Of a stretch of DNA of 64,000 nucleotides, positions 1 through 11,802 are shown one piece after another. The stretch lies in the NCBI GenBank assembly GCA_034440575.1, contig JAOTOL010001435.1, positions 520,001 to 584,000 of the forward strand, written 5' to 3'. The notes under the pieces are model-generated. The model had not been told where the DNA came from, did no database searches, and saw only the letters and a program-made list of their open reading frames with translations. The position numbers were made by a program, and so were the translations under genes. The stretch comes from Imbricaverruca yamaguchii (taxonomy: Eukaryota; Arthropoda; Thecostraca; Neoverrucidae). Each line of letters begins with the position of its first letter. Positions within the stretch are counted from its first letter, which is position 1.

Positions 1-321
1 TTATAAATAGAGAAAAGAAAAATTCCGCTAGTGCGTTTGTTTCGTCCCTGAAGATAAGAAAACACTGAAAATTACATTCAAATATCTTTATCCGTTAAAG
101 CGTGTCGGCTGCTTTAACTTTTCTGGATGTGACCTCACTTGACCTTGACCAGCTCGTTGATCCTAGATTACCTGACCTCAAAATATTGACACTACATGCC
201 AAATTGATATGGAAAATGCATGCCAAATTCTGGCGCGTTGCCGCGCGCCGTCCTTTCACTATCCGCGGAAAACCTTAGGGGGGGAGCATATCAACACCCC
301 CGTCGAAACGGCGCGGGTTAA
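1..321 (+). repeat. MITE-like repeat family A, copy 1 (cut by window edge)
   Basis: This stretch matches 6650-6950 in the same orientation and 42281-42560 in the opposite orientation. Shared text includes the Ser-like run around position 30-60, the TGACCT-rich block at 130-176 and the GC-rich block near 240-290. It ends at 321 with GGCGCGGGTTAA, the reverse complement of the TTAACCCGCGCC start seen at the outer end of the 43093 copy, so the family appears to have short terminal inverted repeats. Non-coding. Confidence 0.7.
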
Positions 322-699
322 AGAAATGTGGAGGAAAATTGTCTTCCATCGTTAGTGAGTGCCAATGGCAATGCATAGGCGATACAACATTGGGGCCTGG
401 TCGCTCTTATTGTAAGAACAACGTATACTAGTAGTTGCATCACTTCCACACAACGCTCTCCCATTGCCTCCATGGGCCTAATTCGCTATGAAGTATTGAC
501 TTGATTACATGATGTTCCAAAAAACTTGACCTTGCACGAGGCAAGTACATACGTGGAAGGATCAACTTGGAAATGCGTTGGGCTTTCCAGACCACCGCCC
601 TGATGGGCAAAGATATGGCGAGGATAAATATTAATGCATCAAGCAGCTTGTGTGGAAAGGGCCCTTGGAGCCTGAAGACGTCCACGCTGAGGGCTGGCA
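322..699. other. No feature recognised
   Basis: Non-repetitive sequence between a MITE-like copy and a degenerate minisatellite. I see no convincing reading frame, RNA gene or regulatory motif here. Confidence 0.4.
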
Positions 700-2115
700 A
701 GGCCCGTGCGAACAAGAGAGCAACAGAGCTGACATCTTGAGGGTTAACAGATTCCTGAGAGTTAAGGGAAGTCTCTAAGGCTAACGATGACTGTGAGGAA
801 TACTGAGGGCCAATGCCAAAGATAGGAAGCAATTCAAGCTAGAAAGACTGTCAAGGACTGGGGAGGGGGGGGGGGCTGACAGCCCGAAAACTGGAATGCC
901 TGTCAGCTGGAATGGGCAGCTTCAGTTGGAATGGACCCCTAACATCTGATGAATAAACAGGGCGCCTGAGGCCCAGAAAAGGCTGGGATGCTCTTTGGAT
1001 TTGAAAGAGTTCCTGAGGGATGAACACGACCCCTAAGTACTGAAGATGACTAATGAGGGTCCATCTCAGATCTGAAGTGCCCCCGAGATAAGAGCTAAAC
1101 AGGACTATCGAGGACTGTGATGAGCTCCTAAAGGCAGGGGAGTGCCCTGTGAAATGAAATTGTTCTTGTGAAAGTCAGAGAGGACTGAACGGGAATTATT
1201 CTGAGGTTGAGAGCGGCCCCTAATGGATGAACAAGGTCCCGTGAGAGACAACAAAAAAATCATGTTGGCTGGCGATTGACGTGAGGAATATCGAGGGCCG
1301 GCCTCAGATCTAGAATGCTCTTGAACTCCCAAGAGCTGTCAATAACTAGGAAGGGCTCCTATCAGGTTGAAAGGGCCTTCAGGGCTAACAGAGTCCCCTG
1401 AGAGCTAAGGACAGTCCCCTTAGACTAACGATGATCGTGAGGAATACTGAGGGCTAATGTCAGAGCTAGAGGGGCCTCTGACAGCTGGATAGTCCTGGAG
1501 GGGCCTAGGACTGGGAGGGACCCATGACGGCTGAATAAAACCACTGACGATTGCAAATAATCACTACGCGCGAGAATGGACTGTACTGGGGTGGCCAGGA
1601 AACTTACAATGGGTCCCTAGGGCCCTTCTGATATACATATAAAGGGGATACCTAAGGGCTAGCGATGGATGTGAGAAATGCTGAGAGCCAGTTGCAGAGC
1701 AAGAATGTCTTTGCCAGCCCGGAAGACTGGAGGACTGGAGAGGTCCCTGAGACATAAAGCGGAGCGGGAATGTGATTCTCCTGGGACTTGGGAGGAATAC
1801 TGAGGGATGAACAGAGCCATCTAAGAGCTAATTAGAGTTCCGAGAGCCGGCGATGTTTGCTGGAAATTGCGGGGCCTGTCTTGGAGCTACAGGATTTCCG
1901 GAAAGCTAGACAGGTTTGTCGAGGACCGGGTTGCAGCTTGCAATTTGAAGCGGACTCCTGACGGATGAATGGGTCATCTTGGAGCCAGAGAGGACTGGAC
2001 TGGGATGTTCCTCAGCTTTCTGATGGGCACCTGAGGGATCGAGGCCCCTGAATGCTCAGCGAGTCTTTGAGAACTGGTGATGGGTGAAAGGAATACTGAG
2101 GGCCATCCTCAGGGA
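700..2115. repeat. Degenerate minisatellite-like region
   Basis: The phrase 'gaggaatactgagggc' and near variants recur at about 795, 1280, 1438, 1672 and 2092, always preceded by a 'gctaacgatg'-like segment. Between them run shorter degenerate units of the type 'cctgagggctgaacag'. This is an old, decayed tandem array with no constant reading frame, and short open frames in it are by-products of the repeat. Confidence 0.6.
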
Positions 2116-3097
2116 TAAGCTATCCTTGAGCCATAACTACTGCCAAGGGCTGGGGGCTGAGACGGTCACTAACCGCCACCTCAGTGGCGGCGGCCTCCCC
2201 TGTCGCCACGATCACCCGACGACCACAGCGACTCCAGCAGCTGCGATTGCTCTGGCGATGGCGAAACAAACAGCCCATTGATAGTTGCGATGATGGCCGC
2301 TCCAGTAGCGCTCGCTGCTTAGCCTTGAACCCAGGTGACACAGGCTAAGCAATGTTATATAAAGCACTAATTTGCAGGATGTTATGTGCGAAGCATGGCT
2401 GTTCAGACATGTTGCTAGCGCTCCCGGTTCATAAATCTTGCACTTACGAGTAGCTTCCCACTGGTATTCAAGCTTCATTTTGAGAAAGCACGACGATGTT
2501 GAAAAGGCGCAACAATGTGGCCTCCATTCCTATCATGCACACCCTCCATATAAAGAAGCTCCATGCAAAGTCTAAGCGTAGCAGATGATAGAAAGAAGCA
2601 ATTGTCTCAAAGGAAAAGAGCACACACAAGTGAGGGCCTCGGCAGGTAGAGCGGGGGGGGGGTGCTCTTTAGATGTTCGCCCCCTAGATCAAGTCCTGCT
2701 GTCAGCCGGCAACAGCGCGGGAGTTCGCCATGTGTCGAAATATTCGCTGCTAAGCGGCCACACTTCCATTGCACAGCTGCCTCGCCCCAAAACGCACCCT
2801 GTAGCATCGACCTGCGGTCTTCCGCGTCCTGTTGTGCTGTTTCCATGGATGACTCATACTTGAAACCAATCGTTAAGATTGGTCAATACTATGAGAGCCT
2901 CGCTTCTTCTGGGTGGCTCTCCAGCGCCGGCTCGGCGTTATTCAATGACACGAGAGTTCCACTGATGCTGGAGGGCACCGTCCCTCACAAATCAGATGTT
3001 TATATTTCTGCAGACAAGTTCCTGCGCTCGAATATTGCGTCGGTGCAATCGGCAGTCCGGTTGGAGGGGGAGGGGCGGGCGGAGGGAGGTTGGTTCC
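2116..3097 (+). other. 5' flank / probable 5' UTR of the transporter gene
   Basis: This stretch lies directly upstream of the first transporter exon. It carries an open frame from about 2662 to 3219 that matches nothing I know and is in a different frame from the transporter. I cannot assign a TATA box or an initiator from the sequence, so the transcription start is unknown. Confidence 0.35.
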
Positions 3098-3457
3098 ATG
3101 GTGGCACCAGTCGGATACAGTCGGCGCTCCGTGATCAGCATGAGCGGCCACGACAGCCCACGGCGGGACCTCGTGCCCAAGACAACCACGGAGGACGGCT
3201 GCGTGGCCAGCGTGAGTGACCGCGGCAGCCCTCGGCGGGACCTCGTCCTCGAGAAAACCACGGAGGACGGCTGCGTGGCCAGCGTGAGTGACCGCTGCAG
3301 CCCTCGGCGGGACCTCGTCCTCGAGAAAACCACGGAGGACGGCTGCGTGGCCAGCGTGAGTGACCGCTGCAGCCCTCGGCGGGACCTCGTCCTCGAGAAA
3401 ACCACGGAGGACGGCTGCGTGACCGACAGTTCCAGCTCACACGCGATATGGAAACAG
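3098..3457 (+). CDS. Tret1-like: Tret1-like sugar transporter, exon 1 (N-terminal cytosolic tail)
   Basis: First coding exon of a facilitated trehalose/sugar transporter of the MFS sugar-porter family, spliced to exons at 4953, 31824 and 33202. In frame, ATG is available at 3098 and at 3140; the second has A at -3, so the start is uncertain by 14 codons. The exon ends at CAG (3455-3457) before a GTTAGT donor, in phase 0, and exon 2 begins in phase 0. The encoded tail is hydrophilic and consists largely of a 24-residue tandem repeat (GSPRRDLVLEKTTEDGCVAS followed by VSDR). Variable hydrophilic N-termini are usual in Tret1 proteins; the repeat expansion is the odd part. The assignment of this exon rests on position, frame and splice fit, not on homology of the repeat itself. 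Confidence 0.7.
3152..3424 (+). repeat. 72-bp coding tandem repeat, about 4 copies
   Basis: The segment AGCGTGAGTGACCG recurs at 3209, 3281 and 3353, giving an exact 72-bp period. The two middle units are essentially identical and the first and last are diverged. Because 72 is divisible by 3, the array adds whole 24-residue blocks to the transporter tail. Confidence 0.9.
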
Positions 3458-4952
3458 GTTAGTCGACGTCGGTTTCGAGACGAGGGACCAGAATTTCATA
3501 CCGACGAGTTGTATGTGTGGGAAAATGATTTTGTATGTTTCCAGGTTCATACAACACACAATCAAAACGTGCTTTCGGGAGCATATGTTCCGAAAGCTAA
3601 GTTCAGAGGGGCTTGCATGTCTTTATGCTTTAACATTAGATAGTCACAGCGTCATGAAACCTCAATTTGAATCAACTAGGCCAAATATTGGCATTGCCTT
3701 TGCCCGGTATTTATTTTTATTGGCAAATGGAAGTAACTTGCTTCATCTACAGCTGGTGAACTTGGGGACAAACACTACATATATACTATTGCTGTTGCTT
3801 TTTGTCCTGATGGGGAGATGTACGGACTGCATGAACCACACAGTTCAGGTTCGTCTGCATCCATTTGTGGATTTACGCATCATTTTAGAAAGACCCGAGT
3901 TCCTCCAATGTCCAGTTCAGCCTATCCAATAATTACAGATGTCAACACTGAACTATGAATGAGACTTTCCAATGCGTTTTAAATACACCAGCCGTGGCAT
4001 TACTGGCCTCAGATGGATCCTTCATGTGATTATTTTAATCAGTGCGCCAATGGGGTCGTCAGCTGAACGAGCCCCATTAGAAGGGGAGAGGGCAGATTCT
4101 GCCACATGCTTAACTTGAAAGGATCCGATTTCGTTGCGTTTGACGTATTTTGACCTAATTATTGGATGCTGATGAAACAATTAGGGACCTAATAGCTGCA
4201 TGTTTCATAGGCCAGTCCATCCCTTGTCCTCTGAAGTCACCTCCTTTGTAAAGTTTCAATCTTATCCCAGCATCATAATATTGAGTAGATCGGAGCAGAA
4301 TTGGAGTGAAGTCATGCGCCTTCCATACTATGATAGCCAAAGACATCCAGGAGTAAAAATCAGAACCAGGCCATTGTAGGGCACGTGGTATTCTGTGGCC
4401 AAATTTCAATCTGATCTTATACCCATGCTTCTGCGATGAAAAACTTGTTAGGAACCTTACAGGAGTGCAAAAATTGCCAGAATACATGGGAATATATGCA
4501 CCCCTTTTAACACAGTGAAAAGGACTACAATATTTTAAACAACGTCAAACGATAGTTCGGCGGATGCTGGGCTCCATATTGATCGCAAGCGATACGGCGA
4601 CGACGTGCTACACCCAATTTTTTGCAACACTGAGACGATCACTGGACATTTGCTGTGCCATAGGTGGGCAGTAGCTGATCGGCAGCATGGTGATGGTGCT
4701 CTGAGGTAAACAGCAGCTGCTCGGCAGCCTTATGGTGGAGTGTCCTGTACCCCTCTGTGGTAAACACCAGGTGACTGACAGCCTGATGATGGTGCCGGCA
4801 CCCCTCTGGTACGGACGGCAGGTGCTCGACAGCCTTGTGGTGGAGTGTCCTGTACCCCTCTGTGGTGAACACCAGCTGACTGACAGCCTGGTGTGACAGC
4901 CTGGTGTGACAGCCTGGTGACGGCAGCGCCAACCCTCTGATGCCGACGGCAG
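3458..4952 (+). other. Transporter intron 1
   Basis: Runs from GTTAGT at 3458 to the AG at 4951-4952, with phase 0 on both sides. Apart from a short tandem repeat near its 3' end (4660-4935) I see nothing in it. Confidence 0.7.
4660..4935. repeat. Tandem repeat, about 120-bp unit with short subunits
   Basis: The block 'tggagtgtcctgtacccctc' occurs at about 4736 and 4842, each time followed by a 'tgtggt(a/g)aacaccag' segment and 'gactgacagcctg'. Near 4884-4920 the piece 'acagcctggtg' is repeated several times in a row. The array reaches to the acceptor side of exon 2. Confidence 0.7.
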
Positions 4953-5088
4953 GTGATCGGCAGCCTGGCAGCGGCGACAGCGACGCTCTCCTTCAGCTTC
5001 CTGCTGGGCTTCGGCTCGATCCTGCTGGGACAGCTGGACTCGCCTGGATCGTCTGTCGTGATCACCTCTCGGCAGCGCTCCTGGCTAA
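4953..5088 (+). CDS. Tret1-like: Tret1-like sugar transporter, exon 2 (first membrane span)
   Basis: This 136-nt exon lies between an AG acceptor (4951-4952) and a GTGAGT donor (5089). It encodes the first membrane helix and following loop: a VIGSLAAATATLSFSFLLGF segment, then a short Ser/Gly loop ending ...RQRSWL. Sugar porters of this family begin with just such a helix followed by a loop ending in a Ser-Trp pair before helix 2. The exon ends in phase 1 (one A), which joins the TG at 31824 to give Met-Ser-Gly-Ala-Tyr-Leu-Gly. The next exon is 26.7 kb away. Confidence 0.85.
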
Positions 5089-5090
5089 GT

Positions 5091-6100
5091 GAGTACACAA
5101 CAGGGCGTGGAACTGCCAACACTTCAAGCAATATCCGTCCAATGTTCCTGGGGAGGAGAGGTGAAGGCCGGTATGGAGTAGTTTGCGTACAAGCAGCCCT
5201 TTATGGTGAATGCAGTTTGTGAAGCTTAGAGGGACAGTTCATCACCCCGTTTTGTTCTGTCTCTGTGAACGATTGCCTCCAATGCAGCAAAATATCGTTA
5301 ATTTCGTTGTCGCAGAATACCACCTTCTGAAGCGAATACTGCTTAAAGAGTTTGCGAATAATACGAACTCTGCTATGAAAATCCCAACATTGAAAGCTAT
5401 GCACTCATTTTGGTGCGGTAAAGAGCATGAACTGGCAAAAAGTTTGTTTCAAAGCCGATGTGACTGGTAATAGTTCACTGGCCCAGTCAAGAAGCAGCTC
5501 TGCCTTCTCCTGAGTCGTTTCAGTCGTCGGCGCTACGCCGTGCGCATCATAGACCCTCGTGAGGCATACATCAGAATCAACGCATCCACCTTGACCATAG
5601 ACAGACTTATGCCTCACCCTCGTGAGGCCTACATCAGAATCCATGCGCGTACCACCGGCGCGAGGAGGCGCTTTCCATTCATGCACTTTTTATTTGCTTC
5701 AGTCTTTTCTTTCTGTTGCTTGGCATGACAGTCCTGGGCATTTAATGACTTCGAGAAAATATTTGTAAAATATACTTTTTTGAGCTTCTATGTATCATCC
5801 GTGTTTCTCGACACTTTTTGTCGCCTCATCCCACCCCTAAGAAAATCCTGGCTGCACCACTGCAGCATGGGGTAAATGGCCACAGAGTAGCAGGACAGGG
5901 GCTAAGTGACAGCAGGGTATAGCACAGGACAACTGAGATCAGAGAACATCACTGGGGCATTGAAATTGTGTTGCCGTCACCGAAATACGGTAAAGGGCCA
6001 TTGACATTATATTGCAGTAATGCAACTCTGAGGCTAATTTGAAGTAAAGGGTCAGTAAAATCCAAGCTGCAAGTTTTATGAAAGGGAGCATCCAATCTTT
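5091..6100. other. Intronic sequence, little recognised
   Basis: A short direct repeat (cctcgtgaggc then tacatcagaatc) occurs at about 5560 and 5617. At 5838-5862 there is a TCCTGGCTGCACCACTGCA-type end motif, the reverse orientation of motifs at 8408 and 59253. Otherwise nothing is seen. Confidence 0.4.
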
Positions 6101-6951
6101 TTAACCCGGTCTCTCCGGTCAGATCCTCACACCCCGTTTCTCGTGTGTGTGTGTGTGTGGGGGGGGGATAGTAACCCCTCTAAAATCCAAACTAAACGTC
6201 GCACGAAAACGAAAGAGGTGTCATCAGAAAGCGCTCGACGAGGAAGGCCCGGATCCACCCCCAAAACAATTTCCCCCAAAAGTGACGTCACTAGGGGGCT
6301 AGATTTCCATGACTTTTCACGACTTGCATTCTGTTTCTAGCTCTGGGAAGTTCATTTTGGAGGATATTTGAAAACGAAAAATTATGTGGAAGCCGAAAAT
6401 GGCAGCGGGATCGACCAGGGCGATATATTTTTTGCCCCACCCTCCATTTATTTTTCATTTCACAATTTTAAGTTTTCATGTTTTCTTTAATTTTCCTTTT
6501 CTAATGGGTAGAGCAGACCGAGAAACGTTGTTGGAAGTCAACTTGCTTCAATAAATACAAAATGCTTACATTGGCCAGAATCTTCGACTTTAACTCTTAT
6601 AGGCAAATATGCAAAACTATTTAGTAATGAAAAACTGAAGAAAAAATTAAAAGTTCTCTCGTACGCTTTGTTGCATCCCTAAAGATAAGCAAACGCTGAA
6701 AGTTTCCTTAAAATATCTGCATCCGCTAAAGCGTGACAATTGGTTGAACATTTTTGGAGGTGACCTCACTTGACCTTGACTAACTCGTTGACCCTAGATG
6801 ACCTGACTTCGAAGTTTTGAAACAGCATGCGAAATTGATGTGGAAAAAGGTATGCCAAATTTTGGCGTGCTGCCGCGCGCCGTTCGTTCACCATCCGCGA
6901 AAAACCTGAGGGGCGGGGGGCGGTTGAAGACCCCAGTAAGTCGTTTTGGCA
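6101..6951 (+). repeat. MITE-like repeat family A, copy 2
   Basis: Begins TTAACCCGG and continues for about 850 bp. It aligns through its whole length with the reverse complement of 42281-43093, and its right third aligns with 1-321. It contains a short TG run (6143-6160), an AT-rich core and a TGACCT-rich segment (6761-6806). The right end is degenerate compared with copy 1. No protein is encoded, so it would depend on enzymes supplied elsewhere. Confidence 0.75.
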
Positions 6952-6989
6952 CTAAGTGAATTCTCCATATTCAGTAATATATTTTGGTC

Positions 6990-7240
6990 CATATCACAAG
7001 CACCCAAGCTGACAAGCACCCACAAGTACCAAGCACAAGTTCACAAGTACCAAAATAGTTCTGAATTATACCGCTAGATGACACTGGAAACGCCCAACGG
7101 CACCACGGCTTACGTAGGTGCCGAGAAATGCCAGGAGCATGCGCTGGCGGTATTGCTACAAAAATGCTACGAAATTCTTCCCCATATGGGTTCATGTGGC
7201 TCTTATTAAGCCTCAACACCTCATGACTTCATTTCATGGT
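6990..7240 (+). repeat. Interspersed repeat family C, copy 1
   Basis: The segment 'aaaatagttctgaattat' plus the following 'gctagatgacac' and 'caacggcacc' recurs at 63829-63890 in the same orientation. Both copies continue into related sequence around the 'ccatatgggt' motif. Family unknown. Confidence 0.6.
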
Positions 7241-7991
7241 TTTTCCTGATGATCCCCATCGAATTTAGAATACCGCGAGGTCACACGGATGCCTAATTTG
7301 CTCTAGTATCGTCTACACATATTTCAGGGGCGTTTCCACCACAACCATATATTCAGCGGCACACCCGGCTGAGCGACCGTGCCACTGCTGGGACATCCAT
7401 GTGTCTATTCGTTCGTTTTTCTGCGTATGTTTGATGCTGCCCTGAAGGCAAGGGATTTTCAAGAATCTATGCCATGACTAGGGGTGTCACTTTACATAGA
7501 TTAAGGGGGCACTGCCCCCAATCATTAATTTACTTCGCCTTAATCATCTATTTCCCCTCTCCCCCAATCAATCCGATATTTTAGCAATGGGGCCTATAGA
7601 GCCAACCACTCAAAAAGCACCAATGCACACCTTCCCCGCTTAACGAGATTTTCAGCCGATCCGGAGACAAATGCCATCAGAAGGGTCATTTGCCCTGCAG
7701 CCAATGTCACAAAGTGACACCCATACCCCATCCGAAAGATTATATCCTGTTAGCCGTTCGGAGCTGTCCGGACGACCAAGAATCTATTGCACACCCTATA
7801 TATTTATTATCCCACGCAGAATATGTTTAGGTTCATGGTTGGTCGTTGCGATCATTGCCCTTTTTCGTTTACATTAGGGACATGCTTCAGGGAAGCGTCG
7901 CATGCTATTCGATCATCATGGAGGCTGCAAGGATATTGTGGCCAAAAGCGAAGGTAGAAAATCTTCTTTTTTCAGCGTTGTAGTCCCATAG

Positions 7992-7993
<2 letters not shown>

Positions 7994-8051
<58 letters not shown>
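7994..8051. repeat. (TA)n microsatellite
   Basis: An uninterrupted run of TA dinucleotides of about 58 bp. Confidence 0.98.
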
Positions 8052-8054
<3 letters not shown>

Positions 8055-8729
8055 GCTGCGAATTTGACGCTCCAACACCTAAGCTGACGCACCGGCAAAA
8101 CATGGTTGACGATCTCCAGACGCGTGAATAATGATTCTATCGGATGTCTGGTAGATTCTATTTTCGAACGACAGGCCTGGTACGCACGCCTTATCTCGGA
8201 TTCGGGACGGGGAATCGACCAGAATTGTTGTTCAGGAGTGCGGAGGGTATCCATAAAAGCAACAGGATGCCCTTGGATGTTGCCACGACTGTGGTTTATT
8301 GTAGCGCGGCTTATTTATGGTGCGTGGTGAGGTTTTCATCGCCTACCCGTTTGCCAGTTTTTATGATGAGGCACGCGCAAGAATCGAATATCAATATAAA
8401 TTCACCAGTGGCTGGTCTAGGATTTAGCCAGGTGGACGGGGGGGGGGATCAATAATTTTAGTGCCTCTCTGGACTTCCTTCTTTAGGTAGGAGTGCCCCT
8501 ATAATGAAAATATGTCCTTGTGCGGGGGTTGGGTGCGCTGTGAAAGTTGTGTGCTGTATTATTTCGATTGGCATAGTGTCATAGCTGGTATCATTCTTCA
8601 TGGTTTCTGTCAAGGTAGTTTGTAGAACATACGTTCGAAACATTAAAGCGCCTGAGGATAGTTCATCTTGTTTCTTTTCACGATAACGATCCATAAATTC
8701 GTCACATGCATCGCCATGTGGGAATGGTT

Positions 8730-8900
8730 TGTGACCCTACATGTCGGCCCAGGGTTTCTCATGTTGGTCCAAAGCCTCCCACGTCGGGCTAGGAGCCACT
8801 CATGTCGGTCCAGAGACCTCTTATGTCTGCCCAATGTACCTTCATATCGGCCTAGGGGCCATCCATATCGGCCCGCGGCTCCTTCACGACGGCGCTGGGC
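8730..8900. repeat. Degenerate ~30-bp tandem repeat
   Basis: Variants of 'catgtcggcccaggg' and 'catatcggcctagggg' recur about every 28-31 bp, six or so times. Decayed minisatellite, no coding meaning. Confidence 0.65.
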
Positions 8901-11284
8901 ATTCACCGGTCGACCGGAGTTCCCGTGTCGCAGCCCGTGTCGCAGCACGCGCTCAATGGCGCGCTTGAGCCCTTTAGCGGTCCAAGGGGACGGGTATGCC
9001 ACCATCTGGTCCGCCACTGAACTTGACGTGCGGATTGATATTCGTCTTCATGGCTGTGCATTGTTTCTATACCGGACACAATGCACAGCGATGTCTATTC
9101 TGGGAAGGTATGACGAGGTTCTGACTCAAATAATTTGACGTACGTCCCCCGAGATGCTTTGGCCATGCCAATGTTTCCTTAAGCCCTTTTATTCTTATTT
9201 TTGCAATTTTTGTCTTCCGCAGGTACGTCATTTACTTATGAACATCAAACGATTAAACGAACATAGAATGATCGAACGATAATCTGTTCTTTGTATTTTC
9301 TACATTGCTTTAGCTGCCACAACTAATTTTCCTTCCTCCACGCGCAGGTAGGTACGTGAATCCACAAATAAGTATGCCTATATAACACTCTTAACCATTT
9401 TATTGCCCGATAACATTACCATGGAACAATCCCATACTAATACAGCCATAATGGGCGTAGTGTACCAAAGGGTAGGAGATTGAAATTTGAAGATAAAATC
9501 ATGTTTTTCTTCCTCATCCTCCGATTAAAAAAATAGGGATGCGAGTCGGAATCCCAGTGCTTACGCTTGTTCCACCTTCACTCCTACCACGCAACTCTTG
9601 AGGAAATCTTTGCTACGCCCACAGGTCAGACTCTGGGCCCGACAGATCGACTTCGTAAAACGACACCCTAAAGTAGAGGAAGCCCTAAGTTGAAGCGGAG
9701 CTGTAATGTGTCGGAGGAGGTGAAGGGTCTGAAGTCGAAAAGCGAACGTCTAAGTCTCTAAGTCTCTAAGTCGAAAAACACGTCTGAGCCTGTTCCTCGA
9801 TTGTGGGGAACAATCCCCACAGGAGAATGACCACGGGACTCGCCTCCCATATCCTTCACGATGGCCCTGTCGTTGGAATTAGCGATGAATGGTGTAGCAG
9901 GATGTAAACCGACAAGTCACGCGTACCGTGTGTGCTATCAAGAGACCTGGTGAGAAGTGCGAAATAAAGAACATATGTTTTCGTAGTACTAGCCTTTTTA
10001 TATCGCAATGACATTCATTATATGACTTTCGATATATGCTACTGTCAAGTAGTGTGCCTTGTAATCAACGCCGTGTTTATGTTTGTTTGATTGGTTACTT
10101 GGGTTTAAGGGCGCACCGACTATAAGATCATTTGGCGCCCATCCGTGTTTATTGCTCAGTGGGTTTGTCAAGATATCTTTATCGATACCTTTCGATATCT
10201 TTTTCAGGATTATCCATACCTTCGAACACTTGAGCCATCCCAATCATTTTCATAAAATGACACTCCTGGGTTGCAGCTAAAATATGTTTAATTTGTGTAG
10301 ATGTGCAGCTTATTATCCGGGCGCAAACACTTTAGCGTGTATGATAGCAACCCGAAGCATAACAGTTTGGTGTCAATAGCAGGGTATTGTGACGTGCAAT
10401 ACACTGCTGTTTGTTGCATGGCCCCTTGGTTTTCAAGCGACGCGAAGTTGTTGCAACTCAATCTACCCGCCCGAATATGGGGACATGCCCTGGAAGCATA
10501 AGGGTTACAACCAATGCGAGTTTTGCGCTAATGTGTTGCAAATCCACGTATTGGCTTCGGCCAGTTTAACGTCGATAATTATTATATGGATACTTGTGCT
10601 ACTTTTCCAGTAATATATTACGACCTAAATATTTGACGGTAACGACAGCTCACATGGTCGACATTGGCGCATGGATATTTCCGGTAAACACTTCTACGTA
10701 TCGGCGTTATCATTCACAATTTGTTCGGCAGGTTTAGGCTTCTTTATGGACAATTGTGTGGGATCGCTTTTTTGTTTCACACGAGTGAAAGCAATGGAAG
10801 TAAATCGTTTAACAGAAGAAAAAGATTGCACACGCTCCAGTCGCCACAAGGCCTGATGAGACTGACACTTTTTTTCGAAAACGTTTATATTGTTCAGTTG
10901 CAAAAGTCTACATTCTTCCTTTTATGTGCATTGTAAGGAAGTTTTGCTCCCGAGAGCTCATCAGACATTTTTTTTCGCAACATGTCTAGGCAATTACTTC
11001 TTTTTGGCACGTCATAATCCATGTACCTCGACGTCTGCGATATCTAAAACCACGGGTATCAATTCAATAGCTCTGATTCAATCATCTCCTTATAGGTGCC
11101 TCAAATATTCAGCGCCCATATATGTGTATTTAATTAGCAATCAAACCGATAGACATTCAGGTTCCAATAGTACAGCATGAAGTCAGAATAGTACGTCATA
11201 CTTGACTGGCACAGATAGCTTCAACTGCTTCACATCGATTCCCCAGTAGGCCACCACACATACATGCATCCATGTCTCCATGCA

Positions 11285-11794
11285 TCATCTCAGCCTGACA
11301 CATCCTATTAGTTTCTTGCCAACGTCACTCACCTCATGACACATCGATTCTATTTCATGTCTTGAGTCCATATTCAGATATTTAAAAAGGTCACAGCGTT
11401 CACATACGATATCAAACTCGCATACAGACCCAAGCACGTTGTCTTCAAGACCCAATCCCTGGATCTCATAGTCCTGTAAGTTATCTCCAAAATATCCTTC
11501 ACTGACCCATGCCTCCGTAATGCAAACAAAATCCGGTTCCTCCTCAGCAACATAACACTTGAACTCATCAAATTTGGAACGGATACTCTGAGCATTAAAC
11601 ATCATACACTTAACAAATGCTCCATAACCACCTTTGGCTTTTTCATATTGAGGAGTTCTTTTATCACTAGATGAACTATAACTCTGTCCCCTTGAGTTGC
11701 TGCTGTCCTTATTTGCAGACTTTGAGGTTCTATTGCCTTGGCTGACACTATTGGAATATTCCTGAGTTGGCAATGCAATTTCATCCCTCCCCAC
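11285..11794 (-). pseudogene. LINE ORF2, N-terminal endonuclease fragment (inverted part)
   Basis: Follows ORF1 on the - strand after only about 8 bp. After a Ser/Lys-rich leader the product reads ...KCMMFNAQSIRSKFDEF..., then ...PDFVCITEAWV.... These are the opening strand and the Glu-containing metal-binding motif of the exonuclease-endonuclease-phosphatase (EEP) fold used by CR1/L2-type LINEs to nick target DNA. The match stops around the 'YEIQG' segment (about 11,465). The remaining residues to the stop do not look like endonuclease and may be host flank or rearranged element. The second half of the domain is on the + strand at 13,877, so neither part makes an enzyme. Confidence 0.7.
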
Positions 11795-11802
11795 CCCATT
11801 TC

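Larger units (their letters stand above)
7241..11284. other. Intronic sequence with simple repeats only
   Basis: Apart from a TA microsatellite (7994-8051), a degenerate 'catgtcggcc' array (8730-8900) and a CAGTGG-type end motif near 8408, I see no coding region, RNA gene or mobile element. Short open frames here lack any recognisable motif. Confidence 0.4.

Noticed and set aside
2662..3219. 185-codon + frame upstream of the transporter
   Set aside because: No recognisable motif, different frame from the transporter exon, and no splice sites that would join it to a known exon.
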